From JACKBC01 sp041391125 (GTDB lineage Bacteria; Chloroflexota; Anaerolineae; Caldilineales; Caldilineaceae): 64,000 nt of DNA. The translations under genes were made by a program, and so were the position numbers. The notes under the pieces were generated by a model. That model ran no database searches. It was not told where the DNA came from and saw nothing but the letters and a program-made list of their open reading frames with translations. Where the stretch lies: positions 36,614 through 100,613 of the forward strand of contig JAWKON010000027.1 in assembly GCA_041391125.1 (NCBI GenBank). The letters are read 5' to 3'. This document shows, piece after piece, positions 27,532 to 35,682 of the stretch; the first letter of the stretch is position 1, and each line of letters begins with the position of its first letter.

Positions 27532-29171
27532 GTCAGGGCATCACCGTCTTTAGCCTGGGCCATGAAATGATGGCGGGGCATGGCGCAGCCCAGCACCTGA
27601 GCGCCACCCAGCCCGAATTGCCGGTGGCGATGGAGGCTGCGTTGCGCTGGAGCAACTATTTGCTGTTGGCCAGCCTGCTGGGCGGAATCGCACTGGCGGT
27701 TCTGGTCTTGTCGCCAGCCGACCAACAGCCCGCTGCGCAAGGCGCCCGCTTGCAGCAGCGCCTTTATGGACGCACGCTGCGCTGGAGTGCGCTTTGTGCC
27801 GTGGGTGCATTCATGGTGGGCATCGGCCTATTGCTCTGGCAGGTCGTTAGTTTTCAACCGTTGAGCAGCGCATCCGGCTGGCAACAGCAGGTGCAACCGC
27901 TGCTGCTGCAAAGCCAGTGGGGCCGTTTGTGGCTGGCGCGCCAGACGCTGCTGCTCTTTTTGAGCGGCGGCCTGTGGTTTTTAGCACGCTCGTCCGCCAC
28001 GGTGCGCCCTACGTGGCAAAAGCTGCTGGTCTTTGGCCGCGCCAGCGATCTGATGATCGTGCAGGCGCTGGCTGGGCACGCTGCCAGCGACAGCCACCAT
28101 TGGCTGCTGGCCTTGACCAACGCCACGCTGCATCTGCTGGCGGCCGGCGTCTGGATCGGCGGGTTGATCACGCTGGCCGTGGTGGTGCTGCCCGCCCAAG
28201 CCCGACACAAAGCCAGTGCGCCGCAGTGGCAGCCGGTGCGTTGGCAGGCCTTTAGCCTGCTGGCGCTGGGCAGCGTGGGGCTGCTCTTTGCCACCGGCCT
28301 CTACAGCATGGGGCGGCAGGTGGCTTCGGTGGATGCACTGCTGGACAGCCAATATGGCCAGCTTCTGCTGGGCAAAATCGGGCTGGTGCTGCTGATTGGG
28401 CTGTGCGGCATTGGCAACACGCTGCTGTTGCATCCCAAATTGGCGGCGGGCATAGGGGCATGGATTGGGCGACCGGCTGGCTGGCGCCCCGCTTGGGCAC
28501 GGCTGCATCCGGCGCGGCTGATTGCGGTGGAAGTGCTGTTGGGCGTGCTGCTCTTTGGCTTTGTCGGGCTGCTCACGGCCACGGCGCCGCCGCGCGATGC
28601 GGCCTATACCATTGATCCGGCGCAGCTTCAACCAGCGCTGACCCAGCGCGTGGACAATCTGCTGGTTACGCTGGCGGTCAGCCCCAACCAGTTGGGCCAA
28701 AATCTGATCAACGTGCGCGCGGTCGACCCGGCGCAACCGCTGTCATCGGAAATCGCCGTGCTGTATGTGCAGTTGAAATCGCCCGGCGCCAACGCCGCAC
28801 CGGTCAAGCTGCTGGCCAACAAGCTGAGCAACGCCGAATTTCAGGTCATTGGCACCCATTTGACCCAGGCCGGTCCATGGCAATTTGAAGTCATTGCCGA
28901 ACGCTACGGCAAGCCCGATGCCGTGGCCGCCTTCCAATGGATTGTGCCGCCCGCCGGTGAATTGCAGCCGGTGCGCATCTCCAAGGCGCCGCTGGCGCCG
29001 CTGGCCAATCGCCTGGCGCTGGGATTCCTGGTTGCGCTGGCGCTGATCACGGTGGGTGTGCGCTGGTTGATACAACGACAAGCCCGGCTTGGCGCCGCCG
29101 CCAACGCGGCGTCCGGCCAGGGGGTGCGATCACCGACTATGCCGGTCGCCCAGAAGCCGGTACAAGGCTAA
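27450..29171 (+). CDS. CopC C-terminal part fused to CopD-family membrane protein
   Basis: 573 residues in the shifted frame. The first ~40 complete the CopC fold, including the SDIDGHLSQG ligand region and ITVFSLG strand. A CopD domain follows with about eight hydrophobic helices (e.g. WSNYLLLASLLGGIALAVLV, LLHLLAAGVWIGGLITLAVV), then a periplasmic YtkA-like beta domain (~390-510) and a last membrane helix. CopC/CopD proteins bind periplasmic copper and move it across the membrane. The position beside multicopper oxidase-like genes supports a copper-centred locus. The TTG at 27450 is unlikely to be a real start; read it with the upstream CopC frame. Confidence 0.85.
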   Translation: MVANLPALEPGVYTVMWRALSDIDGHLSQGITVFSLGHEMMAGHGAAQHLSATQPELPVAMEAALRWSNYLLLASLLGGIALAVLVLSPADQQPAAQGARLQQRLYGRTLRWSALCAVGAFMVGIGLLLWQVVSFQPLSSASGWQQQVQPLLLQSQWGRLWLARQTLLLFLSGGLWFLARSSATVRPTWQKLLVFGRASDLMIVQALAGHAASDSHHWLLALTNATLHLLAAGVWIGGLITLAVVVLPAQARHKASAPQWQPVRWQAFSLLALGSVGLLFATGLYSMGRQVASVDALLDSQYGQLLLGKIGLVLLIGLCGIGNTLLLHPKLAAGIGAWIGRPAGWRPAWARLHPARLIAVEVLLGVLLFGFVGLLTATAPPRDAAYTIDPAQLQPALTQRVDNLLVTLAVSPNQLGQNLINVRAVDPAQPLSSEIAVLYVQLKSPGANAAPVKLLANKLSNAEFQVIGTHLTQAGPWQFEVIAERYGKPDAVAAFQWIVPPAGELQPVRISKAPLAPLANRLALGFLVALALITVGVRWLIQRQARLGAAANAASGQGVRSPTMPVAQKPVQG

Positions 29172-29491
29172 ACGAAGCTGTGCACCCCTTTCGTATGTCA
29201 CTCTTGCAGAGTGACATGCTTGTCTACCACAGGGTGTCACTCTGCAAGAGTGACCTACGTCGAACTGTCGAGGGTTCGTGCGGCAGGGATGCCGCACCTA
29301 CTATTCCTTGCTCGCCAACCATCCCGGTAGCCCAAGAGCCGGCGCAAGGCTAAACAAAGCTGTGTATCTCTTTCGTAGGTCACTCTTGCAGAGTGACTTG
29401 CTTGTCTACCACAGGGTGTCACTCTGCAAGAGTGACCTACGTCGAACTGTTGAGGGTTCGTGCGGCAGGGATGCCGCACCTACTATTCCTT
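29136..29491 (+). repeat. Tandem 182-bp duplication including the last codons of copD
   Basis: Bases 29136-29309 recur at about 29318-29491 (offset 182). The duplicated unit begins inside copD (PVAQKPVQG and stop) and carries the palindromes GTCACTCTTGCAGAGTGAC and GTCACTCTGCAAGAGTGAC plus GTGCGGCAGGGATGCCGCAC. The second copy retains a remnant of the copD tail with TAA at 29351-29353. No gene lies in the 373-base spacer apart from this. Confidence 0.85.
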
Positions 29492-29544
29492 CATGTCGTT
29501 GACAGTTGGTTTTTCAATCTGTTTTATCAGGTTAGGATGTAAAG

Positions 29545-32508
29545 ATGTACTCTACAAAAAAATCCCATTTCTCGACCCATTCTCGATTATTCAACTTTAT
29601 TGCCATCATTCTTCTATTGCTTTCAAGCATCATCGCGCAAAGTAATCCGCTGGCCGCTGCCAGCCGTGTGAAGCCGCGGGATAAAATTGATCCCAAACTC
29701 ATGCAAGTGGTGCAGAGCGCGGCCGCCGATGAAATGATCAGCGTCATTGTGGAACTGCGTGAAAAAGAGCGGCTGAGCGACCTCAAAGAGAAACAGCGCA
29801 AAAGCCAGATTAAGAAAATCATCGACCGCCTCAAGAAAAAAGCGCAGCAAACGCAAAGCCGAGTCATCCAGCTGGTGGAAAGCCGCATTGCCGAGGGCGC
29901 GGCCCAAAGTTACACCTCCTTTTGGATGATCAACGGGCTGGAGGTAACGGCCACGCCCGCGGTTATTCGCGAACTGGCCCAATTGGCCGTGGTGGACAAA
30001 ATTGTGCTCAACGAGGCGGTCATAGCGCCCGCCGCCCCATCCGGTGCAAAACTGAACAGCGCGCTGCTGCAAGGCGGTGCGCCCGAACCCAACATTGCGC
30101 TGGTCAACGCGCCGGCGCTGTGGAGCCAGGGCTTTCAGGGCCAGGGCATTGTGGTGGCCAATATGGATTCGGGCGTGGACATCAACCACCCCGAGCTGGC
30201 CGTCCGCTATCGCGGGGGCGCCAATAGCTGGTTCGACCCCTATGGCCAGCATACCACCCCGTTCGACGCCAGCGGCCACGGCACCTGGACCATGGGCATT
30301 ATGGTGGGTGGCGACGCCGGCGGCACATCGCTAGGGATGGCGCCCGGCGCGCAGTGGATCGCGGCCAAAATTTTTAACGACCAGGGCTCCGGTACGGTGG
30401 CCGGCATCCACGCCGCCTTCCAATGGCTGCTGGACCCCGATGGCAACCCCGCCACCGCCGACACGCCCAACGTGGTCAACGGTTCGTGGACCTTCCAAAG
30501 CCCGGGCTGTAATCTTGAATTTGAAAACGACATTGCCGTGCTGCGCGCCGCCGGTGTGCTGCCCGTTTTTGCGGCGGGCAATGCCGGTCCCAACGCCAAT
30601 ACAGGCTACAGCCCGGCCAACAATCCTAGCGCCTTCGCCGTGGGCGCCGTCAACAATAACGACCTGATTTACAGCCTGAGCAGCCGCGGCCCCGCCACCT
30701 GTGGCGGCCCGACCGTCACCTTCCCGCATATGAGCGCGCCGGGCGTCAACGTATTGACTACCGACCGCTACGGGCTCTACTTTAGCCAGACCGGCACCTC
30801 GCTGGCCGCGCCGCATGTGGCGGGTGCGCTGGCGCTGCTGCTCAACGCTTTTCCCGGCGCCACGGCCGCGCAGCAGCAGGCCGCCCTGCTCAACAGCAGC
30901 GTGGATCTGGGCGCGGCGGGCGTCGATAACAACTTTGGCCAGGGCCGACTGAACGTGTTGGCCGCCTATAACTGGTTGGCCGGCAACGGCAGCAATCAAG
31001 ACCCCACCGTCAATGCCGGTGACGACGTGACGGTGACGTTGGCCGCGGGCGTAAATCTGCTCGGCGTCGCCACCGATGACGGCTTGCCGGCGCCCGCCAA
31101 TCTGGTCACCACCTGGACGCTGCAAAGTGGACCAGGCGCGGTAACCTTCGCCAACCCCAACGCCGCGCAAACCAGCGCCACCTTTGCGGTGGAAGGACTC
31201 TACACGCTGCGCTTAACGGCCAACGACGGTCAGCTCGCGGTGAGCGATACTGTTTTGGTCACCGTGCAGTCCAGCGCGCCAGTCAACCAGCCGCCGACCG
31301 CCAATGCCGGCGCCGACCAGACCATTACGCTGCCCGCCGCCGCCAATCTGAGCGGCAGCGCCAGCGATGATGGCCTGCCCGGAACCGGGCTGGTGACCAC
31401 CTGGAGCGTGGTCAGCGGGCCGGGCGCGGTCACCTTTGGCAACGTCAACGCGCTTAGCACCACGGCCAGCTTTGCTGCCAACGGCGTCTACACGCTGCGC
31501 CTGACCGTCAGCGACGGTGCGCTGACGGCCACCGATGATGTAGTCGTGACGGTCAATCCGGCGGCCAGCAACAGCGATATGATCTATTTGAGCACCAGCG
31601 CCAACGGCACGGTGGGCAGCTTGAGTTTCCGCGATGAGGATATTTTGGCCTTTGATCCCAACACCGACACGTGGTCCTTAGTCTTTGATGGGTCGGATGT
31701 GGGGCTCAGCGGCGTGGATGTGGATGCTTTTGTAGTGTTGAGCGATGGCAGCCTGCTCTTGAGCACTGATAATCCGGTCACCGTTAGCGGCGCGGGCAGC
31801 GTGGATGACTCGGACATTCTGCACTTCATCCCTACGTCGTTGGGAAATAACACAGCGGGCAGCTTCCAGCTCTACTTCCGCGGCGCCGATGTGGGCTTGA
31901 CCACCAGCGGTGAAGACATTAACGCCATTGACTTTGCGCCGGATGGGCGACTGCTCATTAGCACGCTGAACAGCGCCAGCGTGCCGGGCGTATCGGCCAA
32001 TGATGAAGATATTCTGGCCTTTACGCCCACGTCGCTGGGCGTGCCCACCAGCGGAAGCTGGTCGCTCTACTTTGATGGTTCCACCGCGGAGCTGACGGCT
32101 TCCACGGAAGAGATTTGGGGGCTGTCGGTGGAGGCTAGCGGCAAGCTCTATCTATCCATGGCCGGGGCGTTTGCCGTCACCGGCGCCAGCGGGACTGCGG
32201 CCGATATCTTTACCTGCACGCCCAGCACCTTGGGCGCCAACAATACGCACTGCGCCTATGCGCCGTATTGGAGTGGGGCGGCGCATGGTTTTGGCAGTCA
32301 GATTATTGATGGCATGAACATTGGGGGAACCTTAGGGGTAGCGGGCGCGACGGCGGCGTCGGTGGTCGATATGGGCAGCGCAGCGTTGGCGCCGGACGCT
32401 GACGGCGCCGACGATCCCACTAATGGTAATTTTGAGGAGGAGACTGCTGACGGCAGTGCTGAGAATGCCCCGCTACATCAGCTCTTTCTGCCCGTGGCCA
32501 ACCGTTAA
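29545..32508 (+). CDS. Secreted subtilisin-like (S8) serine peptidase with PKD and FDG repeats
   Basis: 987 residues. Signal peptide about 1-35; an inhibitor-I9-like propeptide about 50-155, with a very basic KQRKSQIKKIIDRLKKK stretch. The catalytic triad is Asp208 (NMDSGVD), His245 (SGHGTW) and Ser419 (GTSLAAPHVAG), all intact. Two PKD-like domains (~485-670, each with DDGLP and TTW[TS] segments) are followed by a block (~675-945) of DED[IV]-LAF and LVFDGS repeats homologous to those of the 1394-aa cupredoxin protein. The tail ends LFLPVANR. Likely exported and retained at the surface, perhaps maturing the neighbouring giant proteins; that role is inference. Confidence 0.93.
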   Translation: MYSTKKSHFSTHSRLFNFIAIILLLLSSIIAQSNPLAAASRVKPRDKIDPKLMQVVQSAAADEMISVIVELREKERLSDLKEKQRKSQIKKIIDRLKKKAQQTQSRVIQLVESRIAEGAAQSYTSFWMINGLEVTATPAVIRELAQLAVVDKIVLNEAVIAPAAPSGAKLNSALLQGGAPEPNIALVNAPALWSQGFQGQGIVVANMDSGVDINHPELAVRYRGGANSWFDPYGQHTTPFDASGHGTWTMGIMVGGDAGGTSLGMAPGAQWIAAKIFNDQGSGTVAGIHAAFQWLLDPDGNPATADTPNVVNGSWTFQSPGCNLEFENDIAVLRAAGVLPVFAAGNAGPNANTGYSPANNPSAFAVGAVNNNDLIYSLSSRGPATCGGPTVTFPHMSAPGVNVLTTDRYGLYFSQTGTSLAAPHVAGALALLLNAFPGATAAQQQAALLNSSVDLGAAGVDNNFGQGRLNVLAAYNWLAGNGSNQDPTVNAGDDVTVTLAAGVNLLGVATDDGLPAPANLVTTWTLQSGPGAVTFANPNAAQTSATFAVEGLYTLRLTANDGQLAVSDTVLVTVQSSAPVNQPPTANAGADQTITLPAAANLSGSASDDGLPGTGLVTTWSVVSGPGAVTFGNVNALSTTASFAANGVYTLRLTVSDGALTATDDVVVTVNPAASNSDMIYLSTSANGTVGSLSFRDEDILAFDPNTDTWSLVFDGSDVGLSGVDVDAFVVLSDGSLLLSTDNPVTVSGAGSVDDSDILHFIPTSLGNNTAGSFQLYFRGADVGLTTSGEDINAIDFAPDGRLLISTLNSASVPGVSANDEDILAFTPTSLGVPTSGSWSLYFDGSTAELTASTEEIWGLSVEASGKLYLSMAGAFAVTGASGTAADIFTCTPSTLGANNTHCAYAPYWSGAAHGFGSQIIDGMNIGGTLGVAGATAASVVDMGSAALAPDADGADDPTNGNFEEETADGSAENAPLHQLFLPVANR

Positions 32509-32881
32509 GGCGTACTCTTTAATAGGAGCTAGCCAAAAAAGCAGACGCTACAGAAAGTGTGTTTTGCAGCAAACATCGCCACGACATATATGGTTGACTC
32601 TGGCACAGATGAGAATGTGTCACTCGACTAGAAAAAAGGTCGAGATTTTCTCAGCTATGCCCAACCGCAATATAGCGGCCCAAATAGGCCTGGATCCTGG
32701 GGAGAGTCCGGGCCTATTTGGACGCCGTTCCTGACTTCCTGCTCTTTTACCTCTGCCTGATTTACTACATATATTCAGCCCAACCGGCGGGCTATCTGCA
32801 GGAGGTTCAAAGCTTTCAGCAAAACCGCAGTTTTATGTGCATCGCCCATTGGCAGCGAAACCAAAGAGTGCCGCGCTGCTC
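32509..32881. other. Intergenic region with diverged palindrome and hairpin
   Basis: No credible gene. At about 32597-32675 there is an imperfect foldback (CTGGCACAGATGAGAA against TTCTCAGCTATGCCCA, with CTCGAC/GTCGAG inside) that looks like a diverged member of the 6534/8805 family. CCAAATAGGCC (32680-32690) pairs perfectly with GGCCTATTTGG (32711-32721), a possible terminator for the peptidase gene. Confidence 0.55.
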
Positions 32882-33220
32882 TCACACCAACGTTACACCC
32901 GTATACCCCTGCGGCTGGCGCAGCAATCCTTCATAGGCCTGCTTGATCTCTTGCGGCGGCAGGCGATGGGAGATGAGCGGTTCCAATTGTAATGCGCCGC
33001 GGCGCAGCCATTCAAAGATCGTCTCCTGTTTGCTCCACTGCGAAGTGCGATTGCCCACATCCGGATACATGGGTACACACCATTCGAGCGCGCCGCGCAG
33101 GGTGATCCAGCGCAGGTGTACATCAGAAAGTAGCTCTGTCAGATTGCCTTCCACCGGCACGCGCGGGGAACCAAGAATGACGAGCTGGCCAAAGGACGCG
33201 GTCGCCTTGGCCGCTTGCAT
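32882..33220 (-). pseudogene. C-terminal remnant of a zinc-type (MDR) alcohol dehydrogenase
   Basis: About 112 residues matching the end of a medium-chain dehydrogenase: a QAAKATASFGQLVILGSPR segment (the post-Rossmann beta strand and Gly turn) and the terminal LISHRLPPQEIKQAYEGLL helix, then GVTLV near the end. The catalytic zinc domain and most of the nucleotide fold are missing. Upstream sequence on the minus strand is open but unlike any dehydrogenase. It is judged a 5'-deleted remnant. It abuts the leader/promoter at 33285. Confidence 0.7.
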
Positions 33221-33284
33221 GACGACGGCGCTGTGGGAATATGTGGACTTCCGGGACTGTTTGGCAATCGCACTATTGCGGCAA

Positions 33285-33359
33285 TTGATTCTTGCGAAGA
33301 GTATCTGTATTATATCGCACAGGACAATGTCCGTCTATTAGCCCAAAGGTAACTATTCA
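33285..33359 (+). promoter_or_regulatory. Sigma-70-like promoter and leader shared with 44401-44475
   Basis: -35 TTGATT (33285-33290), 17-base spacer, -10 TATTAT (33308-33313). The following leader, ending TTAGCCCAAAGG, is closely related to the sequence upstream of the SDR gene at 44539. It drives the VOC/aminotransferase genes by position. A dispersed CTTCGACAAGCTCAG palindrome (33361-33441) sits between this leader and the VOC gene. Confidence 0.6.
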
Positions 33360-33360
33360 G

Positions 33361-33441
33361 CCGTTCCCTGAGCGCCCAAACTGTGTTTGGGACGTCGAAG
33401 GGAACCCGGGCTTCGACAAGCTCAGCCCTTGAGTGCCTGAA
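33361..33441. repeat. CTTCGACAAGCTCAG-type palindromic repeat
   Basis: GTTCCCTGAGC and GTCGAAGGGAAC flank an inner GCCCAAACTGTGTTTGGG hairpin, followed by a second CTTCGACAAGCTCAG unit. A related unit occurs at 59655-59677 and a diverged one near 46780-46800. It appears to be inserted within the leader of the VOC gene, because CGCCCAAAGGAG is repeated on its far side. Confidence 0.65.
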
Positions 33442-33467
33442 TAGGTACGCCCAAAGGAGATTATTTT

Positions 33468-33848
33468 ATGCTCACCGCTGTTCACCAACTGAATTATGTG
33501 ATTGTGCTTTGTGATGATTTGGAACGCATGAAGGCGTTCTATCGGGATCTCTTCCCTTTTGCGGTCGACTCTGAATCGGAGACAAGTCTGGCTTTGCGCG
33601 CCGGTGGCGTATTGCTTGGCCTGCGTAAACGCACGCGTCACTATGACGGCGCCGGCGTCCGTCCTGAATTGCCGGGTGTGCAACTGGCTTTTTTGGTCGA
33701 ACCGGCCCAGGTTGATGAGTGCTACGACCAGCTTTTAGCCAAGGGGATCACCATCCTGGACCCGCCAGCAGACCAACCGCGCGGCCACCGCACGGTCTAC
33801 TTCGCCGATCCGGAAGGCAATCAGTTGGAGGTCTACGCCGAAATTTGA
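33468..33848 (+). CDS. VOC family protein (glyoxalase/dioxygenase fold)
   Basis: 126 residues, one full vicinal-oxygen-chelate module. The N-terminal strand LNYVIVLCDDLERMKAFYRDLF is the typical first beta-alpha unit; RTVYFADPEGNQLEVYAEI is the standard C-terminal strand with the metal-ligand Glu position. The usual first-strand His is replaced by Asn (N8 in QLNYVIV), so metal binding is uncertain. The ATG at 33468 has AAGGAG 10 bases upstream. The class-III aminotransferase follows after ~100 bases. Confidence 0.88.
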   Translation: MLTAVHQLNYVIVLCDDLERMKAFYRDLFPFAVDSESETSLALRAGGVLLGLRKRTRHYDGAGVRPELPGVQLAFLVEPAQVDECYDQLLAKGITILDPPADQPRGHRTVYFADPEGNQLEVYAEI

Positions 33849-33947
33849 GCTGAGTTCACGTTTTTGCGCCGATTGACACATCTATCGGGCCTGTCCTACA
33901 ATAAGCCAGAATTTCGAGATTGGACCGACATCGAACAGACGCAAATA

Positions 33948-35285
33948 ATGACCACCCATCTTGACACCTCCCGTTCGCAGGAACTTTACCGCCGCGCCGG
34001 CGAGTTGATCCCCGGCTGGACTCAGCTGATTAGCCGCCGCGCCGATCAATTTGCGCGCGGCGTCAGCCCTGTCTATGCGCAGCGCGCCAAAGGGTCGCGC
34101 TTTATCGATGTGGACGAGAACGAATATATCGATTGGGTCAACGCGGTCGGCGCCATCATCTTGGGTCATGCCGACGAAGTGGTCGACGGTGCGGTCAAGG
34201 AACAGATCGACCGCGGCAGCCTCTACACGCTCAACAGCCCGCTCGAACTAGAATTGGCTGAAGAGCTGTGCGCTACGTTGCCCAGCGCCGAGATGGTGCG
34301 CTACACCAAAGGGGGTGGGGAGGCGTGCGCCGTCGCCGCCCGCATCGCCCGCGGCGCGACCGGCCGCGACAAGATCCTGATCTGCGGCTACCACGGCTGG
34401 CACGACTGGTATCAGGCCGCCAACTTTGGCGTCGACCCGGAGAGCGGTGAATATCCCTTTGCCGGTATTGAACCGATTGGCGTGCCCAAAGCATTGGCGG
34501 GCACCGTCATCCCCTTCACCTATGGCGATCTGGCTATGTTGGAGCGGCTGCTCGACGAACATCATGGCGAAGTGGCCGCGATCATGATGGAGCCGGCCCG
34601 CTCGGCGTTGCCGCCAGCCGGTTATCTCGCAGGGGTAAAAGCGCTGGCCCACGCCCATGATGCGATCCTGATCTTTGACGAGGTCTCCTGTGGCTGGCGG
34701 CAGGCCATTGGCGGCATTCAGAGCATTGTCGGCGTGACGCCCGATATGACGGTGGTGGCCAAGGCCATGTCGAACGGCTACCCAATGGGCGCAGTCGTCG
34801 GGGGGCGGGCGGTGATGGAGCCGGCGGCGCGCATGTTCATCTCCAGCTCCTATTGGAGCGACAACATCGGGTTGGCCGCGTCGCTGACCACTATTCGCGA
34901 GTTGAAACGGCGCGATTCGGAAGCGCGCTTCCAGGAAATTGGCGAAAAGTTACGCCGCGCGCTCAACGCTGCGCTGGCCGATGCCGGACTGGCCGGCAGT
35001 TGTGTGGGGCTGCACAGCAACCCGACGGTACACATTGAGACTCCCGCGGGCATCGACCCCCGCAAAATTTCGACGCTCTTTATCCAAGAGATGGCGCGGC
35101 GAGGCGTGCATACCTACATGTCCTTCAAGGCTACGTTGGCCCACAGCGACGCCGATATTGCACAGACCGCGGCTGCGGCCAGGGAAGCGTTTGGCGTCAT
35201 CAAACGTGGGTTGGAGAATGATGCGCTGGATCAAATGCTGGTGGCTGATCTGCAGAAGGAGCCCTTCCGGCGGTTGGTGCAGTAG
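33948..35285 (+). CDS. Class-III PLP aminotransferase, glutamate-1-semialdehyde aminomutase-like
   Basis: 445 residues from the ATG at 33948; upstream in-frame sequence from 33864 lacks family similarity, so I prefer the later start. Fold-type-I markers are YTKGGGEACAVAARIARGATG (phosphate-binding region), the ICGYHGWHDWY segment shared by GSA-like enzymes, FDEVSCGWR with the cofactor-nitrogen Asp, and the Schiff-base Lys272 in VVAKAMSNGYPMGAVVGG. The context (VOC protein, TPP enzyme, sugar-acid remnants) suggests catabolic or secondary metabolism rather than haem synthesis. The exact substrate is unknown. Confidence 0.9.
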   Translation: MTTHLDTSRSQELYRRAGELIPGWTQLISRRADQFARGVSPVYAQRAKGSRFIDVDENEYIDWVNAVGAIILGHADEVVDGAVKEQIDRGSLYTLNSPLELELAEELCATLPSAEMVRYTKGGGEACAVAARIARGATGRDKILICGYHGWHDWYQAANFGVDPESGEYPFAGIEPIGVPKALAGTVIPFTYGDLAMLERLLDEHHGEVAAIMMEPARSALPPAGYLAGVKALAHAHDAILIFDEVSCGWRQAIGGIQSIVGVTPDMTVVAKAMSNGYPMGAVVGGRAVMEPAARMFISSSYWSDNIGLAASLTTIRELKRRDSEARFQEIGEKLRRALNAALADAGLAGSCVGLHSNPTVHIETPAGIDPRKISTLFIQEMARRGVHTYMSFKATLAHSDADIAQTAAAAREAFGVIKRGLENDALDQMLVADLQKEPFRRLVQ

Positions 35286-35368
35286 CCTATTACGTGAATC
35301 TTGGCGTAAGCTCATCCGCCGCCGTAGACCGCCTGCATTATGGCATTGGTGCAGCCGAAACTGTACGC

Positions 35369-35676
35369 CTAAGATTGATAGTAGCCACCGCGTCCGGCTT
35401 CCGGTGCGGTGCGATCGATGGGCAAGATGCAGGTGTTATAGCGCAGAGAATCGATGCCGGCGCGGGCCGCAGTGCGGATTATTGCGCAGACCATTTCAAT
35501 TTCGCGGTCGCGCTCGGGGCTTTTGCCATAAAAGATGATGTTGGGAAAGTGCTTATAGATGGGCAGCGAACGCATGTCCAGCGTCAGGCCGAAGGCTTCG
35601 TGGCGTTCTCTGGCCCGGAGCAACTCGTCGAGTTTCCAACCGCAGTCAGGGTGGAAGGGAAAGACAGCTCAACGTG
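35369..35676 (-). pseudogene. Mannonate dehydratase-like (UxuA-type TIM barrel) remnant
   Basis: About 100 residues of recognisable sequence: FPFHPDCGWKLDELLRARER (the substrate-side HPD segment is retained), LDMRSLPIYKHFPN, FYGKSPERDREIE, and RYNTCILPIDRTAPEAGRGGY. The order and motifs match one internal stretch of a mannonate-dehydratase-like barrel. An in-frame TGA precedes it and a TAG follows YYQS, so both ends are lost. It sits between the aminotransferase and the TPP enzyme and shares the latter's strand. Family assignment is by motif memory and moderately sure. Confidence 0.6.
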
Positions 35677-35682
35677 CGATGA

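Noticed and set aside
29136..29491. 182-bp repeats considered as insertion-sequence ends
   Set aside because: No transposase lies between or near the copies, and the repeat contains the end of copD, so it is a local tandem duplication.
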